This document shows, piece after piece, positions 56,982-64,000 of a DNA stretch of 64,000 nt; the stretch's first letter is position 1, and every line of letters begins with the position of its first letter. This DNA is from Chitinophagales bacterium (lineage in GTDB: Bacteria > Bacteroidota > Bacteroidia > Chitinophagales > LD1): NCBI GenBank assembly GCA_019638515.1, contig JAHBTS010000001.1, positions 1 to 64,000 of the forward strand. Reading direction: 5' to 3'. The notes below the pieces were generated by a model. The model did not search any database and was not told where the DNA came from. It was given only the letters and a program-made list of their open reading frames with translations. The position numbers and the translations under genes were made by a program.

Positions 56982-58523
56982 CTAGCCAGCCCAATTTTCT
57001 CTGTCTAAACTTCTAAATTGAATTGCCTCTGCAATATGCTCCGGCAAAATTGCATCGGAGGCTGCAAGGTCGGCAATGGTGCGTGCTACCTTTAAGATAC
57101 GGTCGTAAGCACGGGCGCTCAGCTGCAAGCGCTGCATGGCTTTGCTAAGCAGTGCGCGGCTTACATCGCTTATGCTGCAAATTTCTTGAACAGTTTGCGC
57201 CTCCATTTGTGCATTGCAGTAAATGTTTTTGCCTTCAAACCTTTTACTCTGAATTTGGCGTGCTAGCAATACTCTTTCGCGAATAGAAGTGCTATCATCT
57301 GTTTTTCTGCCTCCGGAAAGTTCGCTGAACGAAACAGGAGTTACCTCTACATGTAAGTCAATTCTATCTAAGAGCGGCCCCGAAATTTTATTTAAGTATT
57401 TTTGTACAATGCCGGGAGCGCACACACACTCTTTTTCCGGATGGTTGTAATAGCCGCACGGGCAAGGATTCATAGAGGCAATGAGCATAAAACTGGCAGG
57501 ATATGTTACCGAAAAGCGCGAACGCGAAATGGTAACTCTTCTATCTTCCATTGGCTGGCGCATTACTTCTAAAACTGTACGTTTAAATTCCGGCAATTCA
57601 TCTAAAAATAACACGCCATTGTGGGCTAAAGAAATTTCACCCGGTTGTGGATTGCTGCCACCACCTACCAATGCTACATCGCTCACGGTGTGGTGTGGCG
57701 ATCGAAAAGGGCGCTGGTAAATAAGTCCCGTATTTTTAGAAAGCCTGCCGGCAACAGAGTGAATTTTGGTGGTTTCTAAAGCCTCATTTAAAGTAAGCGG
57801 AGGCAAAATGGTGGGTAAGCGCTTTGCCAGCATAGTTTTTCCGGCACCGGGAGGACCAATTAAAATAACATTGTGGCCGCCTGCTGCCGCAATTTCCATG
57901 GCACGTTTTATGTTTTCTTGTCCTTTTACATCGGCAAAATCGTATTCGCTTTTTTGTTGGTTGTCGGTAAATTCTGCACGGGTATCAATTTGAGTTGGAG
58001 TAATGCTTTTTTCGCCACGCAAAAAGGCAACTACATCGGTTATGTTTTCTGCGCCCAGTACTTCAAGATTATTTACTATGGCGGCTTCGCGAGCATTTTG
58101 TTTTGGAAGAATAAAGCCTTGGTAGCCTTCTTTTCGAGCTTGAATGGCTATTGGCAAAGCACCTTTAATAGGTAGTAGGCTGCCATCTAAACTCAATTCA
58201 CCCATAATGATGTACTTGTTCAAGTTGGCTTCGGGTACTTGTTCGTTCGAAGCTAAAATGCCAATGGCCATCGGAAGATCGTAAGCAGAGCCTTCTTTGC
58301 GCACATCTGCGGGAGCAAGGTTTATTACAATTTTTGTGCGCGGCATATTGAAGCCGTTATGTTTTATGGCAGTTTCAATGCGGTGCCAAGATTCTTTTAC
58401 GGCATTATCGGGCAAGCCAACCATAAAGTAGGCAATTTGCCCTGTGCCGCCACTGCTTACTTCTATGGTTATTGTAGCGGCATCTACGCCATATACTGCG
58501 CTGCCATAAGTTTTTACGAGCAT
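56982..58523 (-). CDS. YifB/ComM family Mg-chelatase-like AAA+ ATPase
   Basis: A 513-residue AAA+ protein. An N-terminal Lon-like domain (about 1-170; VEVSSGGTGQIAYFMVGLPD-type start, RKEGSAYDLPMAIGIL) is followed by Walker A GPPGAGKTMLAKRLP, Walker B GVLFLDELPEF and the Mg-chelatase insert NPCPCGYYNHPEKECVC with four Cys for metal. The C-terminal domain ends LQLSARAYDRILKVARTIADLA. In Vibrio and Haemophilus the homolog ComM is a branch-migration helicase for natural transformation; here this is only a possibility. An exact -7 element lies upstream. Confidence 0.94.
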   Translation of the reverse strand: MLVKTYGSAVYGVDAATITIEVSSGGTGQIAYFMVGLPDNAVKESWHRIETAIKHNGFNMPRTKIVINLAPADVRKEGSAYDLPMAIGILASNEQVPEANLNKYIIMGELSLDGSLLPIKGALPIAIQARKEGYQGFILPKQNAREAAIVNNLEVLGAENITDVVAFLRGEKSITPTQIDTRAEFTDNQQKSEYDFADVKGQENIKRAMEIAAAGGHNVILIGPPGAGKTMLAKRLPTILPPLTLNEALETTKIHSVAGRLSKNTGLIYQRPFRSPHHTVSDVALVGGGSNPQPGEISLAHNGVLFLDELPEFKRTVLEVMRQPMEDRRVTISRSRFSVTYPASFMLIASMNPCPCGYYNHPEKECVCAPGIVQKYLNKISGPLLDRIDLHVEVTPVSFSELSGGRKTDDSTSIRERVLLARQIQSKRFEGKNIYCNAQMEAQTVQEICSISDVSRALLSKAMQRLQLSARAYDRILKVARTIADLAASDAILPEHIAEAIQFRSLDRENWAG

Positions 58524-58545
58524 AGGGATTTTTGTTTCAGTATTT

Positions 58546-58577
58546 CAAACCTATTAAAAATAGATGAGCAGGCACAA
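58546..58577 (-). promoter_or_regulatory. Predicted promoter for the yifB-like gene
   Basis: On the minus strand this reads TTG (58575-58577), 21 bases, then TAGGTTTG (58546-58553). The start codon at 58523 is 22 bases further on. Confidence 0.5.
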
Positions 58578-58661
58578 AAAAATGGCTTGAATGAAAGTAA
58601 ACAATAGGGTTGAAATGAGTTCTTAATGAGATTGCAGGCTTCTTGTTTAATGAAAGTTGTG

Positions 58662-58669
58662 TAGGTTTG
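58662..58669 (+). promoter_or_regulatory. Predicted -7 promoter element for the secreted esterase
   Basis: TAGGTTTG is an exact TAnnTTTG. It sits inside the open frame that runs upstream to 58643, so the true start must be downstream, at 58679 or 58685. Confidence 0.5.
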
Positions 58670-58684
58670 GCTAAAATTATGCCG

Positions 58685-59827
58685 ATGAAAAAACTGCTAC
58701 TTTCAATTGCAATATTTTTTTGTGCGCAACTAATGGTTGCACAAACCACCATAAACGGCTCGTTTGTATTTGAAGGCATTACCCGCACCTATTCATTTTA
58801 TGTGCCGGCTACTTACACGCAGGGTCAAGCCGTACCTTTAATTCTAAATTTGCACGGCTATACTTCCAACGGTTTTCAACAAAGTATTTATTCCAATTTT
58901 AAACCAATTGCCGATACGGCAGGTTTCATTATCGCTCATCCTGATGGTACTATTCATCCAATTTCGGGTCAGCGCTTTTGGAGTTTCGATTTATTGGGTG
59001 CCACTAATGTAAACGATATCGGTTTCTTGGAGGCGTTAATAGATACCATAGCTGCACATTATACTATTAACCCAAATAGAATTTATAGCACAGGCATGTC
59101 GAATGGTGCTTATATGAGTTATGTTTTGGCTTGTAGGAGCAATCGTTTTGCTGCGGTTGGGTCGGTTACAGGCTCCATGTCTAATGCCATGTATGGCACT
59201 TGCAATCCGGCACGCGCTATTCCAGTAATGGAAATACACGGCACCAGCGATTTGGTAGTACCTTATGCCGGAGATAGTCTTTTTAAAGGAATTGAGGATG
59301 TGGTGAAGTTTTGGGCTGCCAAAAATGGTTGCGATTCCACACCTTCTATTACTTCTGTAGCCAATACCAGCATTGCCGATAATGCTACTGCAGAGCATTA
59401 TGTGTATGGCAATGGCATAAATGGAAAATCGGTAGAGCTGTTTAAAGTAATTGGTGGAGGCCATACATGGCCGGGTAGTAACATACCGCTTCCCAGCAAT
59501 GGCAATACGTGTTTAGATTTTAGTGCCAGCAAGGAACTGTGGAGGTTCTTTAGCCAATATACATTGAGCAGTGTTGCTGCAGTGGAAGCGCCAACAGTTG
59601 CCGATATAAAGATGTATCCCAATCCAACCACAGGTATAGTGCATTTTGCAACTAATAACATGCCAATTACAAGCGTGGAAATTACCGATATGCAAGGCAA
59701 GTTGGTGGCAACACAAAGAATGCCTTTGGTAAGCGAAATGAATCTCGATTTTTTACCCTCCGGACTTTATGTTGCCAAAATAACGGGCAAAAATTTCTGT
59801 ATAACCAAAAAATTAAACATCCGCTAA
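58685..59827 (+). CDS. Secreted PHB-depolymerase/feruloyl-esterase-like hydrolase with T9SS type A domain
   Basis: A 380-residue secreted alpha/beta hydrolase of the LpqC/PHB-depolymerase (CE1-like) group. Signal peptide residues 1-20 (QLMVAQ). Landmarks are PLILNLHGYTSNG (oxyanion region), the nucleophile Ser in STGMSNGAYMS, EIHGTSDLVVPY (acid) and GGGHTWPG with the catalytic His. A type A sorting domain (from about residue 305: KMYPNPTTGIVHF to KKLNIR) targets it for T9SS export. The substrate could be a polyester, an aryl ester on plant polysaccharide or another ester. The start MKKLLLSIAIFF is chosen because a promoter element precedes it; MPMKK two codons upstream is also possible. Confidence 0.87.
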   Translation: MKKLLLSIAIFFCAQLMVAQTTINGSFVFEGITRTYSFYVPATYTQGQAVPLILNLHGYTSNGFQQSIYSNFKPIADTAGFIIAHPDGTIHPISGQRFWSFDLLGATNVNDIGFLEALIDTIAAHYTINPNRIYSTGMSNGAYMSYVLACRSNRFAAVGSVTGSMSNAMYGTCNPARAIPVMEIHGTSDLVVPYAGDSLFKGIEDVVKFWAAKNGCDSTPSITSVANTSIADNATAEHYVYGNGINGKSVELFKVIGGGHTWPGSNIPLPSNGNTCLDFSASKELWRFFSQYTLSSVAAVEAPTVADIKMYPNPTTGIVHFATNNMPITSVEITDMQGKLVATQRMPLVSEMNLDFLPSGLYVAKITGKNFCITKKLNIR

Positions 59828-59924
59828 GAGCCTGAATTTGCTTGTTTTGGATATAAAAAGGCATTAGTTTTCTTAACTTTTTAAATAAGTTGCTGTGCTA
59901 TTAGTAGAAATAAATATAAAATTT

Positions 59925-59932
59925 TACTTTCG
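59925..59932 (+). promoter_or_regulatory. Predicted -7 promoter element for tRNA-Leu
   Basis: TACTTTCG lies 22 bases before the tRNA 5' end at 59955. Trigger factor follows the tRNA by 37 bases and may share the transcript. Confidence 0.45.
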
Positions 59933-59954
59933 CGCTCCCTTTCAATAGGGAAAT

Positions 59955-60039
59955 GCGGGCGTGGTGAAATTGGTAGACATACTTGACTTAGGATCAAGCG
60001 CTTCACGGCATGGGGGTTCGAGTCCCTCCGCCCGCACCA
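59955..60039 (+). tRNA. tRNA-Leu (UAG)
   Basis: A type II cloverleaf: acceptor GCGGGCG/CGCCCGC with discriminator A, anticodon stem CTTGA/TCAAG with loop CTTAGGA (anticodon TAG) and a long variable arm (CGCTTCACGGCATG). CCA is encoded at 60037-60039. It lies upstream of tig on the same strand. Confidence 0.96.
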
Positions 60040-60076
60040 AATACCCAATATAATTGGGGCTAAATAATTAAGAATC

Positions 60077-61456
60077 ATGAACGTTTATCAGGAAAAAGTT
60101 GGCGACCTACAGTCTAAAATCGTTATAGACCTAAAAAAAGAAGACTACGAGCCACAGATAAAATCCTCCATCAATAAATTAGGAAAGCAGGTGTCTTTAA
60201 AAGGTTTCAGACCCGGAATGGCTCCAATTTCGTTGGTAAAAAAAATGTATGGAAACAGTGTGTTGTTTGAAGAGCTTAATAAAATACTTTCCGACAACGT
60301 AAATAAATTCTTAGAAGAGAATAAAATTGAAATCTTAGCACAGCCGCTGCCTGCTGCCAACCAACAGGTAAATTGGGATATTAACGATTTAAAAGATATT
60401 AATTTTGCATTTGAAATTGGCCATGCTCCAGCTTTTGATTTAAGCTATTTAGATGGCGCACCAGCCTTTACCAAATATAGAATTGCTGCCGAAGAAAAAA
60501 TGATAAACGATGAATTAGATCGTTTACGCAAGCGCCATGCCAGCTATGAGTATCCGGAATTGGTTGGCGACAACGATATTGTAGCATTAGAGTACGAAGA
60601 ATTGAACGAAGATGGCAGTCTTAAAGAAGGCGGCTACCGCACATCTTCTTCTACCTTATTGGAAATTGTGAAGCCGGAGTTTAGAAGTGCTATCGCAAAT
60701 CTTAAAAAACAAGACGCTACTACAATAAATGTTTTAGAGGTGTTTGATCGCGATAAAGAGGGCGTGGCTAAGTTTATTTTAAACTTAAAAAGCGCTGAAG
60801 AATTAGATGCTCTAAATCCGAATTTTAAAATTACATTGGTAAATATCACACGCAGCATCCCTGCCGAGTTAAACGAAGCATTTTTTACCAAGGCGTTTGG
60901 AGCCAACGGCCCTAAAACCGAAGAAGAGGCAAGAACGTTTATTGCCAGCGATTTAGAAGCGTATTTTGATGGCAGAACCGATGTGTTTTTGGTGAACGAT
61001 ATTTACCGTGCCATGATGCAGCACATAGAGTTTCCGCTGCCCGATGCGTTCTTGAAGCGCTGGATTGCCACCACCAACGATAAACCTATTACCCAAGAGC
61101 AAATAGAAACAGACTACCCAACTTTTTCTAAACAATTGCGTTGGGATTTAATTACTTCACGTATTGCCAAAGAGCAAAATTTTGAAGTAAAAGAAGAAGA
61201 ATTGCTCGATAAAGTAAGGCAAGAAACACTTCAACAATTAACCCAATACGGATTAACCGGAATGGGTTACGATTGGATAGAAGGCTTTGTTCAACGCCAA
61301 ATGAAAGATAAAGAATACGTGCGCAAAGCACACGACCAAGTGCTTGATGGTAAAGTAATTGCTTTCATTAAATCTAAGGTGAGTTTAGCAGAGCAACCCA
61401 TTACGTTAGATGAGTTTAACGCAATGGTTCAGAAAGAAAATGCTGCAGTTGCTTAA
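60077..61456 (+). CDS. tig: Trigger factor, ribosome-associated chaperone
   Basis: A 459-residue chaperone that binds the ribosome exit tunnel. The N-terminal ribosome-binding domain has the signature VSLKGFRPGMAPISLVKKMYG. The peptidyl-prolyl isomerase region (about 150-230) is divergent, as is usual in Bacteroidota. The C-terminal helical arms (about 260-440) contain FTKAFGANGPKTEEEARTF and PLPDAFLKRWI. Length is normal. It starts 37 bases after tRNA-Leu, with no separate promoter evident. It is followed by 233 bases without genes. Confidence 0.93.
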   Translation: MNVYQEKVGDLQSKIVIDLKKEDYEPQIKSSINKLGKQVSLKGFRPGMAPISLVKKMYGNSVLFEELNKILSDNVNKFLEENKIEILAQPLPAANQQVNWDINDLKDINFAFEIGHAPAFDLSYLDGAPAFTKYRIAAEEKMINDELDRLRKRHASYEYPELVGDNDIVALEYEELNEDGSLKEGGYRTSSSTLLEIVKPEFRSAIANLKKQDATTINVLEVFDRDKEGVAKFILNLKSAEELDALNPNFKITLVNITRSIPAELNEAFFTKAFGANGPKTEEEARTFIASDLEAYFDGRTDVFLVNDIYRAMMQHIEFPLPDAFLKRWIATTNDKPITQEQIETDYPTFSKQLRWDLITSRIAKEQNFEVKEEELLDKVRQETLQQLTQYGLTGMGYDWIEGFVQRQMKDKEYVRKAHDQVLDGKVIAFIKSKVSLAEQPITLDEFNAMVQKENAAVA

Positions 61457-61689
61457 TTGGTATAAGCACCGTTTTGTTTCTATCTTGTTTTTTGTAAAAT
61501 CCCGCAATATATACTTGCCTATGGTTTGCACCTTGTTAGTGCAAGCGTTTAATCTTTTTTAAAAAGCACTTGTGCAAAATTTTAGAAGGTATGCTTTATC
61601 AACTTTCTTACTTATTTCGCAGGCAGAAACCATAGCGGTATAGCAGTAGAAATACGTTGGTTATAGAAAAATTGTAGCAGAGAATAAAC

Positions 61690-63003
61690 ATGTCGGCACC
61701 GTTACCAAAAATTGCTTTTCACACATTGGGTTGCAAGTTGAATTTTGCAGAAACAGCAGCTATTGCCAGAACGGTAGAAGCCGAAGGATTTGCCAAAACA
61801 GAGTTTCACGAGCCGGCAGATTTTTATGTAATAAACACGTGCTCCGTAACCGAAAGTGCCGATAAAGAAATGCGCCAAATTGTAAAGCGCGCACTCAAAG
61901 CAAATGCCGATGCCAAAGTGGTGATTATTGGCTGCTATGCACAGTTAAAGCCTGAAGAAATAGCTTCTATTCCGGGTGTGAGCATGGTGCTGGGCGCTAA
62001 AGAAAAATTTAAACTGCACGAACATATTCGCCAACTCGAATGGCAAACCGAAACTATAGTAGAAGCCAGCGATATAGAAGCGGTTCAGTTTTTTTCGCCA
62101 GCGTGGAGCCAAGGTGAACGCACCAGAACCTTTTTAAAGGTACAAGACGGCTGCGATTATTTTTGTTCTTTTTGTACCATACCTTTGGCACGTGGCGCCA
62201 GCCGCAGTGCCAATATTGCCGAAACGGTTGCCAACGCACAAAAAGCCGCAGCCACCGGAGTACAAGAAATAGTGCTAACGGGCGTAAATATTGGCGACTT
62301 TGGTAAAATGCCCGATGGTTCTTCGCGTACCGAAGAAACATTCCTGCAACTTATTCAGGAATTGGAAGAAAAAGTAGATGTGCCGCGTTTTCGCATTTCT
62401 TCTATAGAACCCAATTTGCTTACCGATGATATTATTCGGTTTGTAGCAGGTTCAAAAAAATTTATGCCGCATTTTCATATTCCATTGCAGAGCGGCAGCA
62501 ATAGAATTTTAAAATTTATGCGCAGAAAATATCTGCGTGAACTATACGAAAGCCGTGTGCAAACTATTAAACAGCTTATGCCACACTGCTGTATTGGCGT
62601 AGATGTAATTGTAGGCTTTCCTGGCGAAACCGATGAGGCATTTTTAGAAACCTATAACTTTTTAAATGCTTTAGATGTAAGCTATTTTCACGTATTTACC
62701 TATTCTGAAAGAACCAATACCAAGGCTGCTAACATGGAAGAAACTGTGCCGTTGGCAGTTCGCAAAGAGCGCAATAAAAGATTGCGTATTTTAAGCGAGA
62801 AAAAGCGATATGCATTTTACAGTGCTTTTCATAACACTGTGCGTGCGGTACTTTGGGAAGCAGAAAACCACGATGGCAGAATGAACGGCTTTACCGACAA
62901 TTACATTAAAGTGGAAACCAATTTTGAAGCCAATCTTTCTAACACTATTACGCCCTTTAAGCTGCAAACCATGGAGACTAAGAGCGAGGTAGAAGCTCTG
63001 TAA
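61690..63003 (+). CDS. mtaB: tRNA t6A37 methylthiotransferase MtaB
   Basis: A 437-residue radical SAM methylthiotransferase that converts t6A to ms2t6A at tRNA position 37. The N-terminal UPF0004 domain carries FHTLGCKLNFAET, the NTCSVTESADKEMRQI segment and GCYAQLKPEE, with three Cys for the auxiliary cluster. The radical SAM site is DGCDYFCSFCTIPLARGASRS, followed by LTGVNIGDFG and the IPLQSGSNRILKFMRR segment. The C-terminal TRAM region (about 375-435) is short. The NFAET and C-x-V-T pattern favours MtaB over MiaB or RimO. It is monocistronic. Confidence 0.92.
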   Translation: MSAPLPKIAFHTLGCKLNFAETAAIARTVEAEGFAKTEFHEPADFYVINTCSVTESADKEMRQIVKRALKANADAKVVIIGCYAQLKPEEIASIPGVSMVLGAKEKFKLHEHIRQLEWQTETIVEASDIEAVQFFSPAWSQGERTRTFLKVQDGCDYFCSFCTIPLARGASRSANIAETVANAQKAAATGVQEIVLTGVNIGDFGKMPDGSSRTEETFLQLIQELEEKVDVPRFRISSIEPNLLTDDIIRFVAGSKKFMPHFHIPLQSGSNRILKFMRRKYLRELYESRVQTIKQLMPHCCIGVDVIVGFPGETDEAFLETYNFLNALDVSYFHVFTYSERTNTKAANMEETVPLAVRKERNKRLRILSEKKRYAFYSAFHNTVRAVLWEAENHDGRMNGFTDNYIKVETNFEANLSNTITPFKLQTMETKSEVEAL

Positions 63004-63065
63004 GCACTTTTGCGTAGCTTATTTTAACTAAAAAGTACATCTTTTTTGGGGAGCAAGGCACTATG

Positions 63066-63094
63066 TTTTGTACAGAAAAATTTATGTACGTTTG
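63066..63094 (+). promoter_or_regulatory. Predicted Bacteroidota promoter
   Basis: TTTTG (63066-63070), a 16-base spacer and TACGTTTG (63087-63094), the latter an exact -7 match. The spacer is shorter than consensus. It lies 47 bases before the JmjC-like gene and rules out the upstream start at 63046. Confidence 0.45.
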
Positions 63095-63141
63095 TATTCA
63101 ACCTGATACGCAAAAAACATTTTGTTCACGAAACAAACTAT

Positions 63142-63987
63142 ATGAAACTTCTGCAAGTTGAAAGAGTTAGCAACATTACTCCGGAAGAGTTTAAAGAAGA
63201 ATTTCAAAAGAAAAATAAGCCTTGTGTTTTTACCGATTTTACCAAAGATTGGAAAGCCTTAGAAAAGTGGAATTACAACCTTTTTCACGATAAATACGGG
63301 CACTTGGAAGTGCCGGTTTTCTCCAGTAATTATTCCAAGCCGGGCAAAGGCTACATGACCAACGACAGTACCATGCGCTTTGCCGAATTTTTGGAAAATA
63401 TTAAATCAGGTCCTACCGATTACAGGCTGTTTCTTTTCGATATTTTTGAACACGCTCCGGAGCTTAAAAACGATTTCTTTTTTCCTAAGTATCAAAACTT
63501 TTGGATAAAAGTGCCATTCATGTTTTTTGGTGGCGAGAGTGCCGAAGTAACTATGCACTACGATATAGATTGTGCCAATGTATTTCTTACACAGTTCATA
63601 GGCAGCAAGCGTATTATTCTTTTTCCTCCGGAGGAGTCGGAAAAAATTTACCACCATCCGTTTACAGTAAAGAGTTTAATAGACCCCAAAAATCCTGACT
63701 ACGATAAGTTTCCGGCATTGAAAAATGTAACCGGTTACGAAACCGTGCTGCAACATGGCGAAACCATATTTATGCCTTCGTGTTATTGGCATTATATGTA
63801 CTACATGGATTTTAGTTTCGGTATGGCGCTGCGTTCTCAAAATTCACCGCTTACAGCTGCCAAAGGCAGTTTTAACCTTGCCACGCATTTTGTGGTAGAT
63901 AAGGGTTTAAACCGCTTAATGGGGCAAACATGGCATGCGTGGAAAGAGCGCAAAGCTTACGAAAATGCCAAGCCTTTTGAGGTGTAA
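63142..63987 (+). CDS. Cupin-like/JmjC-domain Fe(II)-dependent oxygenase
   Basis: A 281-residue protein with a JmjC-like cupin fold (cupin_8 group, as in tRNA or ribosomal-protein hydroxylases and FIH-like proteins). The Fe(II) triad is His139 and Asp141 (VTMHYDIDCANVF) with distal His217 (PSCYWHYMYYMD). A Lys in SKRIILFPPEE is placed to bind 2-oxoglutarate. The N-terminal PEEFKEEFQKKNKPCVFTDF is typical of the family. The substrate may be a protein or RNA. The start is set at 63142, since a promoter lies inside the longer open frame. The gene ends just before the window edge. Confidence 0.83.
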   Translation: MKLLQVERVSNITPEEFKEEFQKKNKPCVFTDFTKDWKALEKWNYNLFHDKYGHLEVPVFSSNYSKPGKGYMTNDSTMRFAEFLENIKSGPTDYRLFLFDIFEHAPELKNDFFFPKYQNFWIKVPFMFFGGESAEVTMHYDIDCANVFLTQFIGSKRIILFPPEESEKIYHHPFTVKSLIDPKNPDYDKFPALKNVTGYETVLQHGETIFMPSCYWHYMYYMDFSFGMALRSQNSPLTAAKGSFNLATHFVVDKGLNRLMGQTWHAWKERKAYENAKPFEV

Positions 63988-64000
63988 AATCAATGAACAC

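Noticed and set aside
59881-60078. Minus-strand open frame with GRRDSNPHAVK
   Set aside because: It is the antisense of tRNA-Leu and another familiar spurious product.
61457-61689. TTGCAC/GTGCAA hairpin near 61526-61544 considered as the tig terminator
   Set aside because: The stem is only six base pairs and the T-run is 11 bases further on, so it does not fit a Rho-independent terminator well.

Overview
The window is a gene-dense stretch of what looks like a chromosome from a member of the Bacteroidota. The evidence is: (i) four proteins carry type IX secretion (T9SS) C-terminal sorting domains, three of type A (17317, 32972, 58685) and one of type B (7228), and there is one PorE-like OmpA/PD40 protein; (ii) many genes and two tRNAs are preceded by the Bacteroidota -7 promoter element TAnnTTTG or its variant TAnnTTCG; (iii) the composition is AT-rich and genes have few Shine-Dalgarno sites; (iv) there are typical lineage genes such as SprB repeats, a DUF4476 protein, a fused E1 alpha/beta protein, a YfbK-like VWA protein and an IcmF-type mutase. 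A relative of the Chitinophagales or Saprospirales is possible, but I cannot place it more precisely. I saw no phage, insertion sequence, CRISPR array or rRNA. The gene order reads as core chromosome with lineage-specific surface proteins between core genes.

Layout. 1-7190: RidA, a small barrel protein, an acyl carrier protein / KAS III / glycosyltransferase / CinA run, ClpS, a Tat-type phosphoesterase with a coupled TPR protein, and an unrecognised secreted protein built from three repeats. 7228-12229: a 1196-residue SprB-repeat adhesin, a DUF423 protein and two paralogous lipoproteins. 12577-17052: a PhyH oxygenase, then on the minus strand a fused E1 dehydrogenase, LptC, an RsmI-like methylase and a CAU tRNA. 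17317-27023: a T9SS cargo protein, a metallo-hydrolase and ParA, DUF4476, DedA, an unknown helical protein, a flippase and an orphan histidine kinase. 27304-32040: RseP-Der, a small lipoprotein, AcpP-FabF.

32045-42210: an unknown GT-A-like protein and a subtilase (minus strand); a membrane Fe-S protein and an IcmF-like mutase lacking its cobalamin and GTPase domains; QueD, a radical SAM protein and a glycosyltransferase; FabG (minus strand). 42545-48442: an ExbB-ExbD-ExbD-TonB operon with a full consensus promoter, then a TonB-dependent-receptor-like barrel that such a motor could energise. 48491-54206: a VWA protein, an unknown lipoprotein and the PorE-like protein. 54268-63987: a YgjP-type protease, tRNA-Ser, AtpG, ScpB, YifB, a secreted esterase, tRNA-Leu, trigger factor, MtaB and a JmjC-like oxygenase.

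Themes that connect genes are envelope lipid and glycan synthesis (ACP/KAS III/GT, AcpP-FabF, FabG, LptC, flippase, two further glycosyltransferases), protein secretion to the surface, and TonB energisation. I did not find a clear undescribed multi-gene system. The strongest leads are the split IcmF-like mutase, the three-repeat secreted protein at 6423, the coupled radical SAM/glycosyltransferase pair, and the overlapping divergent promoters at 35389-35418.
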